From positions 1-7,453 of the forward strand of contig JAJDEC010000658.1 of NCBI GenBank assembly GCA_029259995.1: a stretch of 7,453 nt of DNA. The letters are read 5' to 3'. Below are positions 1-6,002 of this stretch, piece after piece. The first letter of the stretch is position 1. The number at the start of each line of letters is the position of its first letter. A program made the translations under genes and the position numbers. Source of the stretch: Phycisphaerae bacterium (GTDB lineage: Bacteria; Planctomycetota; Phycisphaerae; UBA1845; UTPLA1). Below the pieces are notes generated by a model that worked only from the letters and a program-made list of their open reading frames with translations, did no database searches and was not told where the DNA came from.

Positions 1-265
1 TCAATTGCCTCCCGCAATGTTTTCTCCCACGTTAAGCACGATCGCCCCAAGAGCAAATCCAACGCTCATCGCCGTCGTTCGCCCACGCCGCGCCCCGTTC
101 CGAGCCGCGACCGTCAGGGAGTCGGGCGCGCAAAGCACCAAATGCAGAAAAGACCCGACGACACCGCCGTAGCCCCGCGCGACTCAGATACGCCAACAAC
201 GCCCACCGAATTCCGCGCAATTCCATTCGCGCAAACCCATTCACCCCGTACAATCCCGACCAGCC
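1..265. other. Left-edge region without a convincing gene
   Basis: I see no supportable gene here. A very long minus-strand reading frame crosses the region but is antisense to real genes further right. The stretch at about 88-118, containing CCGAGCCGCGACCGTCAGGG, reminds me of a dispersed repeat common in planctomycete genomes. No second copy lies in this window, so that is only a recollection. No promoter or Shine-Dalgarno sequence could be assigned for the gene starting at 266. Confidence 0.4.
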
Positions 266-1141
266 ATGGACGGCAGACCGATCAACAAAACGATGGATCG
301 CGACGATCTCCGCCGGCCCGAGTGCCGCCGCGTCCTCATCGAGCTCTTCGGGCTCATGCGAACGATGCAGCGCGCCGGCGCCCAATACTCCTCCTGGTAC
401 GGTCACACCAACACCTGGCCCAGCATCTGGGAAAACGTCAATCGCGGCCCCGAATACGATGAATTCCCCGGCAATCCCGACGAACTCCGCGTCCCCTGGT
501 TCCTCCTGTGGGAAATCGCATGGCTTGTCGCCAATACACCGCTCAAACCCGGCAGCCGAATTCTGGACATGGGAGGGGCCGGATCCCTCTTCTCCTGCTA
601 TCTCGCCGCCCGCGGCCACGAAGTCATCGCCATCGATATCAACGGCGAACTCTGCCGACACGCCAACGCCACCGTCCGAAAGATGGGCTGGCGCTACACG
701 GCCGTCGAAATGGACATGACCGTCCTCGACTTCCCCGAAGCCCACTTCGATCACGCATTCAGCGTCTGCGTCTTCGAACACCTGCCGATCTCCGGCCGCG
801 TCCGCTGCGGAGAACAGGTCCGCCGAATCCTCAAACCCGGCGGTATGGCCGGATACACCTTCGATTATGACAACCCGCAAGCCTTCGGCCGCCTCAGCGA
901 CCCGGCCGACGTCTTTGAACAGCTTGTTCGACCGACCGGCCTCTATTGGCGCGGCCGCCCCGAGTTCGTCGACAACAAGAAACGCTACCTGAGCACGCCG
1001 CAGGCCTTCGGCTTCGGTCGATTCACTGCCTCTACGGCCAAACTCCATGCATTCGTCACCCACGCCGTCGAACGAAAGCGAATCGTCGCCAACACAATGG
1101 ACTACACATTCGGAGCCGTCTTCATGGAGCGAATCAAGTAG
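266..1141 (+). CDS. Class I SAM-dependent methyltransferase
   Basis: This 291-residue protein has a Rossmann-type methyltransferase core. The SAM-binding motif I is ILDMGGAGSLFS (residues 99-110). An acidic residue ending strand 2 follows (D124 in IAIDIN), then an acidic MDM at 149-151. The segment FDHAFSVCVFEHLP (161-174) matches the motif IV/post-motif region, and ILKPGGMAGYTF (188-199) is the usual LKPGG motif. The order and spacing fit the Methyltransf_11/25 type. Residues 1-90 form an extra N-terminal part, and the C-terminal 90 residues may shape the acceptor site. The substrate cannot be read from sequence. The ATG at 266 gives the longest open frame. ATG at 293 is an alternative, and neither has a clear Shine-Dalgarno. 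The stop codon TAG is part of a GTAG-headed palindrome, so the repeat directly touches the gene end. The gene has strong NNC codon bias like its neighbours. Confidence 0.88.
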   Translation: MDGRPINKTMDRDDLRRPECRRVLIELFGLMRTMQRAGAQYSSWYGHTNTWPSIWENVNRGPEYDEFPGNPDELRVPWFLLWEIAWLVANTPLKPGSRILDMGGAGSLFSCYLAARGHEVIAIDINGELCRHANATVRKMGWRYTAVEMDMTVLDFPEAHFDHAFSVCVFEHLPISGRVRCGEQVRRILKPGGMAGYTFDYDNPQAFGRLSDPADVFEQLVRPTGLYWRGRPEFVDNKKRYLSTPQAFGFGRFTASTAKLHAFVTHAVERKRIVANTMDYTFGAVFMERIK

Positions 1142-1158
1142 GGTGGGCCGTGCCCACC
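1138..1158 (+). repeat. GTAG-headed REP-like palindrome, family A copy 1
   Basis: GTAG (1138-1141) directly abuts a perfect 7-bp hairpin: GGTGGGC (1142-1148), loop CGT, GCCCACC (1152-1158). The same 23 bases (1138-1160) recur exactly at 3677-3699 with unrelated flanks, which defines the element ends. Its TAG is the stop codon of the methyltransferase gene. Confidence 0.85.
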
Positions 1159-1456
1159 ATTCACGCGAGACATACCTTGGACCTCGAAATCTCCAACACG
1201 ACTCGCACGAGATGCCCAATAATTTTCTCGAAAACGCTCTGCCAACACCATGACGTCCCAAAACCCCGTTACCAATACTGATAACGCCGACGTCAACGAG
1301 GACCTTGCGCCAGGAACGCGGATCTTCCCGGTCCATCAAGCAACTTCTGCTGGAAAACCTGAAGCGCAACGACGCCTCTGTGCCGATACATCCCTTGAAC
1401 CAGTCGATTTCAATCCTAAGAATCGAGTTCCTTCTCGGACTGATCGTGGGACAGTC
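1159..1456. other. Intergenic stretch, no confident gene
   Basis: Between the palindrome and the ATG at 1457 there is no reading frame with native codon usage. The downstream protein could be extended in frame back to ATG 1250, adding 69 residues. That extension shows mixed third-position bases and no recognisable domain, so I treat it as noncoding. A second frame, opening at TTG 1305 and ending at 1505, encodes a leucine-rich 66-residue peptide and is equally unconvincing. No terminator was seen. Confidence 0.4.
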
Positions 1457-1927
1457 ATGGCACAAAAGCGGACCAACAAGCAACATCGGCACTACAAGAC
1501 TCTGATTGTCCTCGTCTTTTCGATGACAGCCGGAACCTTCTTCCTCTATGGCCTCGCGATGATTTCGCCGGCCGCCATCCCGCTGCAAAGCCGATCCGCC
1601 TACCATTGGAATCGAATCGTCATCCGGGCAACCACAGCCGACGCCCCGCGAGGCTTTTTCCACTTCCGGATCGATGACGAAGGCCGAATCTTTGAAAGCC
1701 GCGCATGGGACGCCGGCCGACCGATCGCCCCTTCCGACCCGAGCACGATCCATGTCCTCCTGACATGCGAACACGGCGATTTGCAGGTCAGCCCCGTCCA
1801 ATACGACAAACTGACGCTCTTCATCTCGCGACTTCGCAAGAAATACTCCATCGTCAGCGAAAACGTCGCGATGGAAGCCCCCCCTGGCAGCGTCGCCGAC
1901 GCTCGCCCCAAACTCCGCCGCACCTGA
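1457..1927 (+). CDS. Membrane-anchored protein with degenerate amidase-like domain
   Basis: From ATG 1457 the protein has 156 residues. A short basic N-terminus (MAQKRTNKQHRHYK) is followed by one hydrophobic segment (about residues 15-35, LIVLVFSMTAGTFFLYGLAM), so it is probably an N-terminal signal anchor with the rest outside the membrane. The soluble part follows the order of an N-acetylmuramoyl-L-alanine amidase/PGRP domain: WNRIVIRATT, FHFRIDDEGRIFESRAW, IHVLLTCEHG, then a helix and KKYSIVSENVAME. The positions where active enzymes carry zinc-binding histidines (an IHHS-like motif near the start and H after the NV near the end) hold R/A and E here. If the match is right, it is a catalytically dead relative. 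This rests on pattern resemblance only. A start at 1250 is possible, but that extension has atypical codon use. Confidence 0.6.
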   Translation: MAQKRTNKQHRHYKTLIVLVFSMTAGTFFLYGLAMISPAAIPLQSRSAYHWNRIVIRATTADAPRGFFHFRIDDEGRIFESRAWDAGRPIAPSDPSTIHVLLTCEHGDLQVSPVQYDKLTLFISRLRKKYSIVSENVAMEAPPGSVADARPKLRRT

Positions 1928-2115
1928 CCCGATCGCCCTCAGATCGCACGACCTGCGGATTCCACGACTTCCTGACCAGCGCGGAGATGAGGCAATGACG
2001 CACATCAGCGTCGATCTTCGCCAAATCAAACCCAGGACAACCTAAGAAGCCACCTCTCCGGCAATCGGCTCGCCGTCTTCACACTTCCTTCGCTCCCGCG
2101 ATACACTCGCGCATC

Positions 2116-3447
2116 ATGCAAGCCGTCTGTTATCACATCTCCGCGTGGCGCTGGATCGCCTGCAGACTCCTCGCCCGATTCAGCCCCAACGTCCATGTTT
2201 CGCGCGTCTCGTCGCTTCGCCTCCGCGAAATCCCCGAACCCGCGCTCCCCGGACCCGATTGGGTTCGCCTCAAAACCATCTACGGCGGCGTCTGTGGTAC
2301 TGATCTCAGCCTGATCACCAGCAAGGGCCATCCCAACACGATCCTCAAACAATACGCCGCCTTCCCCGCCGTCCTCGGCCATGAAAACGTGGCCGTCGTC
2401 GCCGAAGTCGGCGACAATGTCCGAGATTGGAAAATCGGCGACCGCATCTGCGCCGATCCTGCCCTCGGCTGCCGCGGCCGCGGAATCAACCCACCTTGCC
2501 GATTCTGCGCCGCCGGCCAGGAATCCATCTGCGAAGGCACAATCCCGGTAGGTCGGGTCACCGACCCGACATTCACACCAGATGCCACAGGTGGCTTGCC
2601 ACCCAGTGCCGAACGGCGAAACGCCACCGACCCCTGGCCCAACCTCCCCCCACGCGCCCTCCTCGGTCTCAACCGGACAACCCTCGGCAGCTGGTCCCCC
2701 CAATTCCTCGCCCATGCGTCCCAACTCCACAAGATCCCCGACGACGTCACCAACGAACAGGCCATCCTCGTCGACCCCATCGCCTCCGCCTCTCACGCAG
2801 TCCTACATCGCCCCCCCGAAACCGACGAACACATCCTCATCCAGGGCGCCGGCATCGTCTCGCTCGGCGTCGTCGCCGCCATCCGCGCCATCGATTGCCC
2901 CAACCCGATCACAACCATCGTGCGAAACCAATTCCAGGCCGACCTCGCCAGGACCATGGGCGCCACCAACGCCATCATCGCGCCCCGCAAACAACATCGC
3001 CGCGACACCTACGACGCCGTCGCCGCCGAAACGGGCGCCCATCGCGTCGAAGGCAGCATGGGCAATCAATCCCTCATCGGCGGCTACGATCTCGTCTACG
3101 ACTGCAGCGGCACAGGGCAAGGTCTCTCCGACGCCCTCAAACTTACCCGCAGCCGCGGTACGACCGTCGTCGTTGGTACCACCGGCATCGCCATGACCGA
3201 CACGACGCCGATCTGGTTCACCGAACTCAACGTCGTCGGCGCCAGTGGTCGTCAGATCGAAACCATCAACGGCGAACGCAAGCACACGTACGACGTCGTC
3301 TTCGACTGGCTCCGATCCGGCAAACTCGACCTCTCGCATCTTCCCACCGCCTGCGTCCCGCTATCGGACTACCGGAAGGGGCTCGCCATGCTCATCAACC
3401 GACCGCGACCAAACATCGTCAAGGTATATTTCCGGCCCAACGACTAA
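2116..3447 (+). CDS. Zinc-dependent medium-chain alcohol dehydrogenase
   Basis: This 443-residue protein belongs to the medium-chain dehydrogenase/reductase (MDR) superfamily, which oxidises alcohols or polyols with NAD(P). The GroES-like half holds the catalytic zinc ligands: C60 in GGVCGTD, H89-E90 in VLGHEN, and probably D220 in ILVDPIA. The structural zinc lobe has four cysteines at 119, 128, 131 and 139. The nucleotide-binding half starts at ILIQGAGIVSLG (241-251). The second half is collinear with the family, ending in a usual IVKV strand. Substrate and cofactor preference cannot be assigned. It is longer than a typical MDR of about 350-390 residues. Part of the excess is an insert at about residues 144-176, right after the fourth cysteine, encoded by two REP-like palindromes. 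Flanking GTIP and PPRALLGLNRTTLGSWS rejoin smoothly into the usual family sequence. ATG 2116 has no Shine-Dalgarno, as is common here. Confidence 0.88.
   Translation: MQAVCYHISAWRWIACRLLARFSPNVHVSRVSSLRLREIPEPALPGPDWVRLKTIYGGVCGTDLSLITSKGHPNTILKQYAAFPAVLGHENVAVVAEVGDNVRDWKIGDRICADPALGCRGRGINPPCRFCAAGQESICEGTIPVGRVTDPTFTPDATGGLPPSAERRNATDPWPNLPPRALLGLNRTTLGSWSPQFLAHASQLHKIPDDVTNEQAILVDPIASASHAVLHRPPETDEHILIQGAGIVSLGVVAAIRAIDCPNPITTIVRNQFQADLARTMGATNAIIAPRKQHRRDTYDAVAAETGAHRVEGSMGNQSLIGGYDLVYDCSGTGQGLSDALKLTRSRGTTVVVGTTGIAMTDTTPIWFTELNVVGASGRQIETINGERKHTYDVVFDWLRSGKLDLSHLPTACVPLSDYRKGLAMLINRPRPNIVKVYFRPND
2548..2570 (+). repeat. GTAG-headed REP-like palindrome, family B, inside a gene
   Basis: GTAG (2548-2551) directly abuts a perfect 8-bp hairpin: GTCGGGTC (2552-2559), loop ACC, GACCCGAC (2563-2570). 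It has the same layout as family A but a different stem. It lies within the dehydrogenase coding sequence and is read in frame as roughly VGRVTDPT. Confidence 0.8.
2582..2608 (+). repeat. Decayed GTGC-class palindrome inside a gene
   Basis: ATGC (2582-2585, expected GTGC) precedes an imperfect hairpin. Outer CAC/GTG and inner GGTGG/CCACC stems flank the loop CTTG. The segment 2594-2613 matches 3724-3743 at 18 of 20 positions, tying it to the intergenic cluster at 3560-3738. It sits 11 bp after the GTAG palindrome and is translated in frame within the dehydrogenase. Confidence 0.65.
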
Positions 3448-3559
3448 CACAAATCCCCAATAATCTGCCCATCAAACGATCCAATCATCGCTAACTCAGC
3501 CCAACCCGCCCGATACCCGAATATCCGATGGGGGACAGGTACTCGCCGCCGCGTGACGC

Positions 3560-3586
3560 GTGCCACTGGGTGCTTGTCACCCAGTG
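3560..3586 (+). repeat. GTGC-headed REP-like palindrome 1
   Basis: GTGC (3560-3563) abuts a perfect 9-bp hairpin: CACTGGGTG (3564-3572), loop CTTGT, CACCCAGTG (3578-3586). It is the first of a cluster filling the 336-bp gap between the dehydrogenase and the lipoprotein gene. Confidence 0.78.
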
Positions 3587-3599
3587 CTTGATCAACGGC

Positions 3600-3627
3600 G
3601 TGCCACTTGGAACTCGTCTCCCAAGTG
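3600..3627 (+). repeat. GTGC-headed REP-like palindrome 2
   Basis: GTGC (3600-3603) abuts a 7-bp hairpin: CACTTGG (3604-3610), a 10-nt loop, CCAAGTG (3621-3627). The stem differs from palindrome 1 but keeps the CAC...GTG ends. Confidence 0.68.
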
Positions 3628-3631
3628 CCGG

Positions 3632-3661
3632 GTGCCATGCTTGCGCTCCAAGGCAAGCATG
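3632..3661 (+). repeat. GTGC-headed REP-like palindrome 3
   Basis: GTGC (3632-3635) abuts a perfect 9-bp hairpin: CATGCTTGC (3636-3644), loop GCTCCAAG, GCAAGCATG (3653-3661). This is a third stem sequence behind the same head. Confidence 0.72.
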
Positions 3662-3676
3662 CCGATCGCGAACCCC

Positions 3677-3698
3677 GTAGGGTGGGCCGTGCCCACCA
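3677..3698 (+). repeat. GTAG-headed REP-like palindrome, family A copy 2
   Basis: GTAG (3677-3680) abuts the stem GGTGGGC / loop CGT / GCCCACC. It is identical over 23 bases (3677-3699) to the copy at 1138-1160. It is embedded in the GTGC cluster. Confidence 0.85.
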
Positions 3699-3711
3699 TC
3701 GCCTGCGCGTT

Positions 3712-3738
3712 GTGCCTCCGGGTGCTTGCCATCCAGAG
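3712..3738 (+). repeat. GTGC-headed REP-like palindrome 4
   Basis: GTGC (3712-3715) abuts a 9-position hairpin: CTCCGGGTG (3716-3724), loop CTTGC, CATCCAGAG (3730-3738). There is one mismatch and one G-U pair. Relative to palindrome 1, the second stem pair has changed on both sides (A-T to T-A). It ends about 45 bp before the lipoprotein start. Confidence 0.68.
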
Positions 3739-3783
3739 CCGAATGCCACGAAACTGACAGCAACCAGCGAAGCGAGACTCGAA

Positions 3784-4113
3784 ATGAAAAAGTCGACCAA
3801 ACGCAACAAACTCGCCGTCTCCATGATGCTCACGGCGTCCCTCTTCAGTACCGGCTGCGATCCCGTCGACTGGGTCGGTCCCAACCTCACGATCTTCCTC
3901 AGCGTCCCATTCGGTCTCGGCGGCTCGCCGGGCCTTCTCAACCCGTTCGGCATCGTCCAGGCCCTCGTCAATAACGCCCTCGGCGTGACCTCGACGACGT
4001 CCGGCGACGGCAGCGCCGGATTCGAAGCACCGCAGTCGACGCCCAACATCGGCAGCATCACGCCAACCCTCGGCGGCTCCATCGCCCCGCCACAGGCCCC
4101 GACCGGCTTCTGA
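3784..4113 (+). CDS. Small putative lipoprotein or secreted protein
   Basis: From ATG 3784 the protein has 109 residues. It opens with a basic n-region (MKKSTKRNK), a hydrophobic stretch (LAVSMMLTASLF), and FSTGC with Cys25. This is an export signal with a plausible but non-classical lipobox, since the usual leucine at -3 is serine. The rest is rich in Gly, Pro, Ser and Thr, with one hydrophobic patch (LTIFLSVPFGLGG) and a low-complexity C-terminus (about residues 70-109). There is no recognisable domain or catalytic residue. The frame remains open upstream to 3607, but those 59 codons are the palindromic repeat cluster, so the ATG just before the signal peptide is the sensible start. No clear Shine-Dalgarno is present. 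The function is unknown. It could be a cell-envelope protein specific to this lineage. Confidence 0.68.
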   Translation: MKKSTKRNKLAVSMMLTASLFSTGCDPVDWVGPNLTIFLSVPFGLGGSPGLLNPFGIVQALVNNALGVTSTTSGDGSAGFEAPQSTPNIGSITPTLGGSIAPPQAPTGF

Positions 4114-4153
4114 GGCCGTCGCAATCAAACGTCGCGTCCGCCCTTCCGCGGCC

Positions 4154-4179
4154 GTAGCGTCCCCCCTCCGTGGGGGACG
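4154..4179 (+). repeat. GTAG-headed REP-like palindrome, family C copy 1
   Basis: GTAG (4154-4157) abuts a perfect 8-bp hairpin: CGTCCCCC (4158-4165), loop CTCCGT, GGGGGACG (4172-4179). Confidence 0.82.
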
Positions 4180-4211
4180 AAGATCGAAAGCCGCGTCCGC
4201 CATCCGTCGCC

Positions 4212-4237
4212 GTAGCGTCCGCCCTCCGTGGCGGACG
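4212..4237 (+). repeat. GTAG-headed REP-like palindrome, family C copy 2
   Basis: GTAG (4212-4215) abuts a perfect 8-bp hairpin: CGTCCGCC (4216-4223), loop CTCCGT, GGCGGACG (4230-4237). Compared with copy 1, one stem base and its partner are both changed (C-G to G-C), so pairing is kept. Confidence 0.82.
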
Positions 4238-4279
4238 AAGAATTGACCGCCAGGCAAACAGCAATCCGTCGAAATACGT

Positions 4280-4305
4280 CGTCCCCCACAGAGGGGGGAC
4301 GCTAC
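4280..4305 (-). repeat. GTAG-headed REP-like palindrome, family C copy 3, inverted
   Basis: On the minus strand, GTAG (4305-4302) abuts CGTCCCCC, loop CTCTGT, GGGGGACG (ending at 4280). The stem equals copy 1, and the loop has one change. Its opposite orientation to copies 1 and 2 makes the trio a BIME- or REPIN-like arrangement. Confidence 0.8.
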
Positions 4306-4406
4306 GGGGCCAATTCCGCATCGACTCACCGAACACATCTCCCACCAGTCGCGTATCCATCGCGACCGAGTAACATGCGCCATCGCGATCTGTCGCCGGA
4401 ACACTC

Positions 4407-6002
4407 ATGGCCAACCCAACGCATCAACAAACGGCGCCGCCCGACGCATCGGACGCACAACCACAAGGCGCCAACGCCCTGCGTTGCGCTGTCAAACACT
4501 GGCTCATCGCCTTCCTCGTCGCCGCCGTCATCTACACGATCACGGCCGACAAGGGCCCCCAGTGGCAGGACTCCGGCTGGCACCAGACGCGGATCATGTC
4601 GTTCGACATCGACCATCCGTTCGGTCTCGCCCTGACGCATCCCGTCCACTTCTATCTCGGCCGCCTCTCCCTCGCCGTGCTGCCGCTCGAACCCGGATTC
4701 GCCATCACGATGCTCAGCGTTGTCGCGGCCGCCGTCGCCATTGCCAACCTCTTCACGCTCATCACGCTGCTCGGAGCCCGCCGCCCTGCCGCCGCTGTGG
4801 CATCGTTCGGCCTCCTCCTTGCACACACGTTCTTCGAACACGCGACGCATACCGAGAGCTACGCACTCGTCGCCGCCTTCCTCACAACGGAATGGCTCCT
4901 GCTCGCGCGCTTTCAGAAACATCGCCGCCTCTCCACGCTCGCCGTCCTCTTCTTCGTCAACGGAATCGCCGTCGCCAACCACAATCTCGCGATCATCGCC
5001 GCACCGACGTACGCCGTTGTCGCCGCGCTCGCGATTCGCCATGGTTGGACACGCAGCCAGAAGCGATCGACCGCTCGCTTCGGCGCATACCTCCCCATCG
5101 CCTGGCTCGTCGGTTTCCAACCATTGCTGTTTCTCATGCTCAAACACTGGCAGGCCAATGGCGACATCGTCGCAACGATCCGTTCCGCGGCCGTCGGCGA
5201 CTTCGCCGATGCCGTCATGAACACAGGCCTTTCCGCAAAAGGCCTCGCCTTCGCCGCCGGCTTCTGCGCATACAACTTCCCCAACCTGCTCCTGCCGCTG
5301 CTGCCCGTCGGCCTGGCCGCCGCATGGCGAAACTCGAATCGACTCGTCGTCCGCGTCCTCTTCATCCAGTTCGCCCTCTACGCGCTCTTCGTCACCCGCT
5401 ACGCCATCGTCGATCAATACAGCTACTTCTTCGTGCTCTATCTCTTCTTCGCCCTCTTCATGGGCCTCGGTCTCGACGCCCTCCTGAAACGACTGACACA
5501 ATCCCGCCGACGCATCGCCCTCGCCCTCATCGCCCTCAGCGTCGCTGCCACGCCGCTGACATACATCGCCACCGCCCGCGTTCTGGAAGACCGCGGCGCC
5601 TTCGCCGGCATGGTCGGTAACAAACCGTATCGCAACGGATTCACGGCCTTCTTCCTGCCCTGGGGAATCGGCAAGCAATACGCCGAACAACTCAACGACG
5701 CCGTCGTCGCCATCTGCGGACCTGACGATCTCATTTTGTTTGAAGAAACGATGTCCCGATTCGGCGTGCAATACGCCCAACTGACAGGCCGACTGAACCC
5801 GTCCATCGAAATCCGCGTCATCGGCACGGAGGCGCTCGATGAAACAACGCGCGACATGATCGCCATCACGCTGGACGCGGGGCGGAATGTGGTGTTGATA
5901 CCGCGAGACCGGGATAAGCCGCGGGAATTGGAGGGGTATCGGTTGGAGCGCGTCGGGGACATCTATCGCGTGCTCCCGGATCGCGTATCGGCATCTGATT
6001 GA
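4407..6002 (+). CDS. Multi-pass GT-C-type glycosyltransferase-like protein (DUF2723 family)
   Basis: This 531-residue protein has a short hydrophilic N-terminus and about ten hydrophobic segments (roughly 31-47, 98-123, 127-143, 150-167, 177-211, 226-246, 279-304, 313-330, 338-358, 369-388). A C-terminal soluble domain of about 140 residues follows. The first loop, QWQDSGWHQTRIMSFDIDHPFG (52-73), with D55 and the later THPVHFYLGRL, matches the 'DSGE...HPPGYPLY...GRL' signature of DUF2723. HATHTESYAL (145-154) matches its second signature, with E150. DUF2723 proteins resemble protein O-mannosyltransferases: GT-C enzymes that move sugars from polyprenyl-phosphate donors outside the membrane, using an acidic residue in the first loop. 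Donor and acceptor here are unknown. The last 43 codons switch from NNC to NNG usage. The 3' end overlaps a convergent minus-strand gene by 40 bp. The start at 4407 lacks a clear Shine-Dalgarno. Confidence 0.78.
   Translation: MANPTHQQTAPPDASDAQPQGANALRCAVKHWLIAFLVAAVIYTITADKGPQWQDSGWHQTRIMSFDIDHPFGLALTHPVHFYLGRLSLAVLPLEPGFAITMLSVVAAAVAIANLFTLITLLGARRPAAAVASFGLLLAHTFFEHATHTESYALVAAFLTTEWLLLARFQKHRRLSTLAVLFFVNGIAVANHNLAIIAAPTYAVVAALAIRHGWTRSQKRSTARFGAYLPIAWLVGFQPLLFLMLKHWQANGDIVATIRSAAVGDFADAVMNTGLSAKGLAFAAGFCAYNFPNLLLPLLPVGLAAAWRNSNRLVVRVLFIQFALYALFVTRYAIVDQYSYFFVLYLFFALFMGLGLDALLKRLTQSRRRIALALIALSVAATPLTYIATARVLEDRGAFAGMVGNKPYRNGFTAFFLPWGIGKQYAEQLNDAVVAICGPDDLILFEETMSRFGVQYAQLTGRLNPSIEIRVIGTEALDETTRDMIAITLDAGRNVVLIPRDRDKPRELEGYRLERVGDIYRVLPDRVSASD

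Larger units (their letters stand above)
4135..4252 (+). repeat. Tandem duplication of a 59-bp unit containing family C palindromes
   Basis: Segments 4135-4193 and 4194-4252 align almost end to end with a one-base indel. Both begin CGTCCGCC and contain CCGTAGCGTCC, the loop CTCCGT and GGACGAAGA. Each unit holds one GTAG-headed hairpin. The intergenic gap 4114-4406 consists mostly of this repeat plus an inverted third copy. No gene is seen in it. Confidence 0.7.

Noticed and set aside
1..183. A minus-strand peptide (HLVLCAPDSLTVAARNGARR...) loosely like the N-terminus of LysE/RhtB exporters
   Set aside because: Only about 60 codons are open before a stop at 3-1, there is no good start, and the same bases resemble a dispersed repeat whose translation gives 'SLTVAAR'. 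The likeness is more likely chance.
1305..1505. A 66-residue plus-strand frame from TTG 1305 (SIKQLLLENLKRNDAS...)
   Set aside because: It has a weak start and no family. It overlaps the better-supported gene at 1457, and its codon use does not match neighbouring genes.
32..2029. A 665-codon open frame on the minus strand
   Set aside because: It runs antisense through three plus-strand regions. Strong NNC codon bias turns into GNN codons on the other strand and removes stops, so long antisense frames are expected. It shows no domain.
1984..2044. A 16-codon frame from ATG 1996 after a weak GATGAGG
   Set aside because: It is too short to separate from chance, and no family or conservation evidence is available.
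3607..3783. N-terminal extension of the lipoprotein reading frame
   Set aside because: The 59 codons are made of palindromic repeats, and a clear signal peptide begins at ATG 3784.
3560..4305. Repeat clusters as a CRISPR array
   Set aside because: The units are hairpins with differing stems and irregular spacing, without regular repeats and unique spacers, and there are no cas genes.
4154..4305. Family C hairpins as rho-independent terminators
   Set aside because: No T-run follows any of them on either strand.
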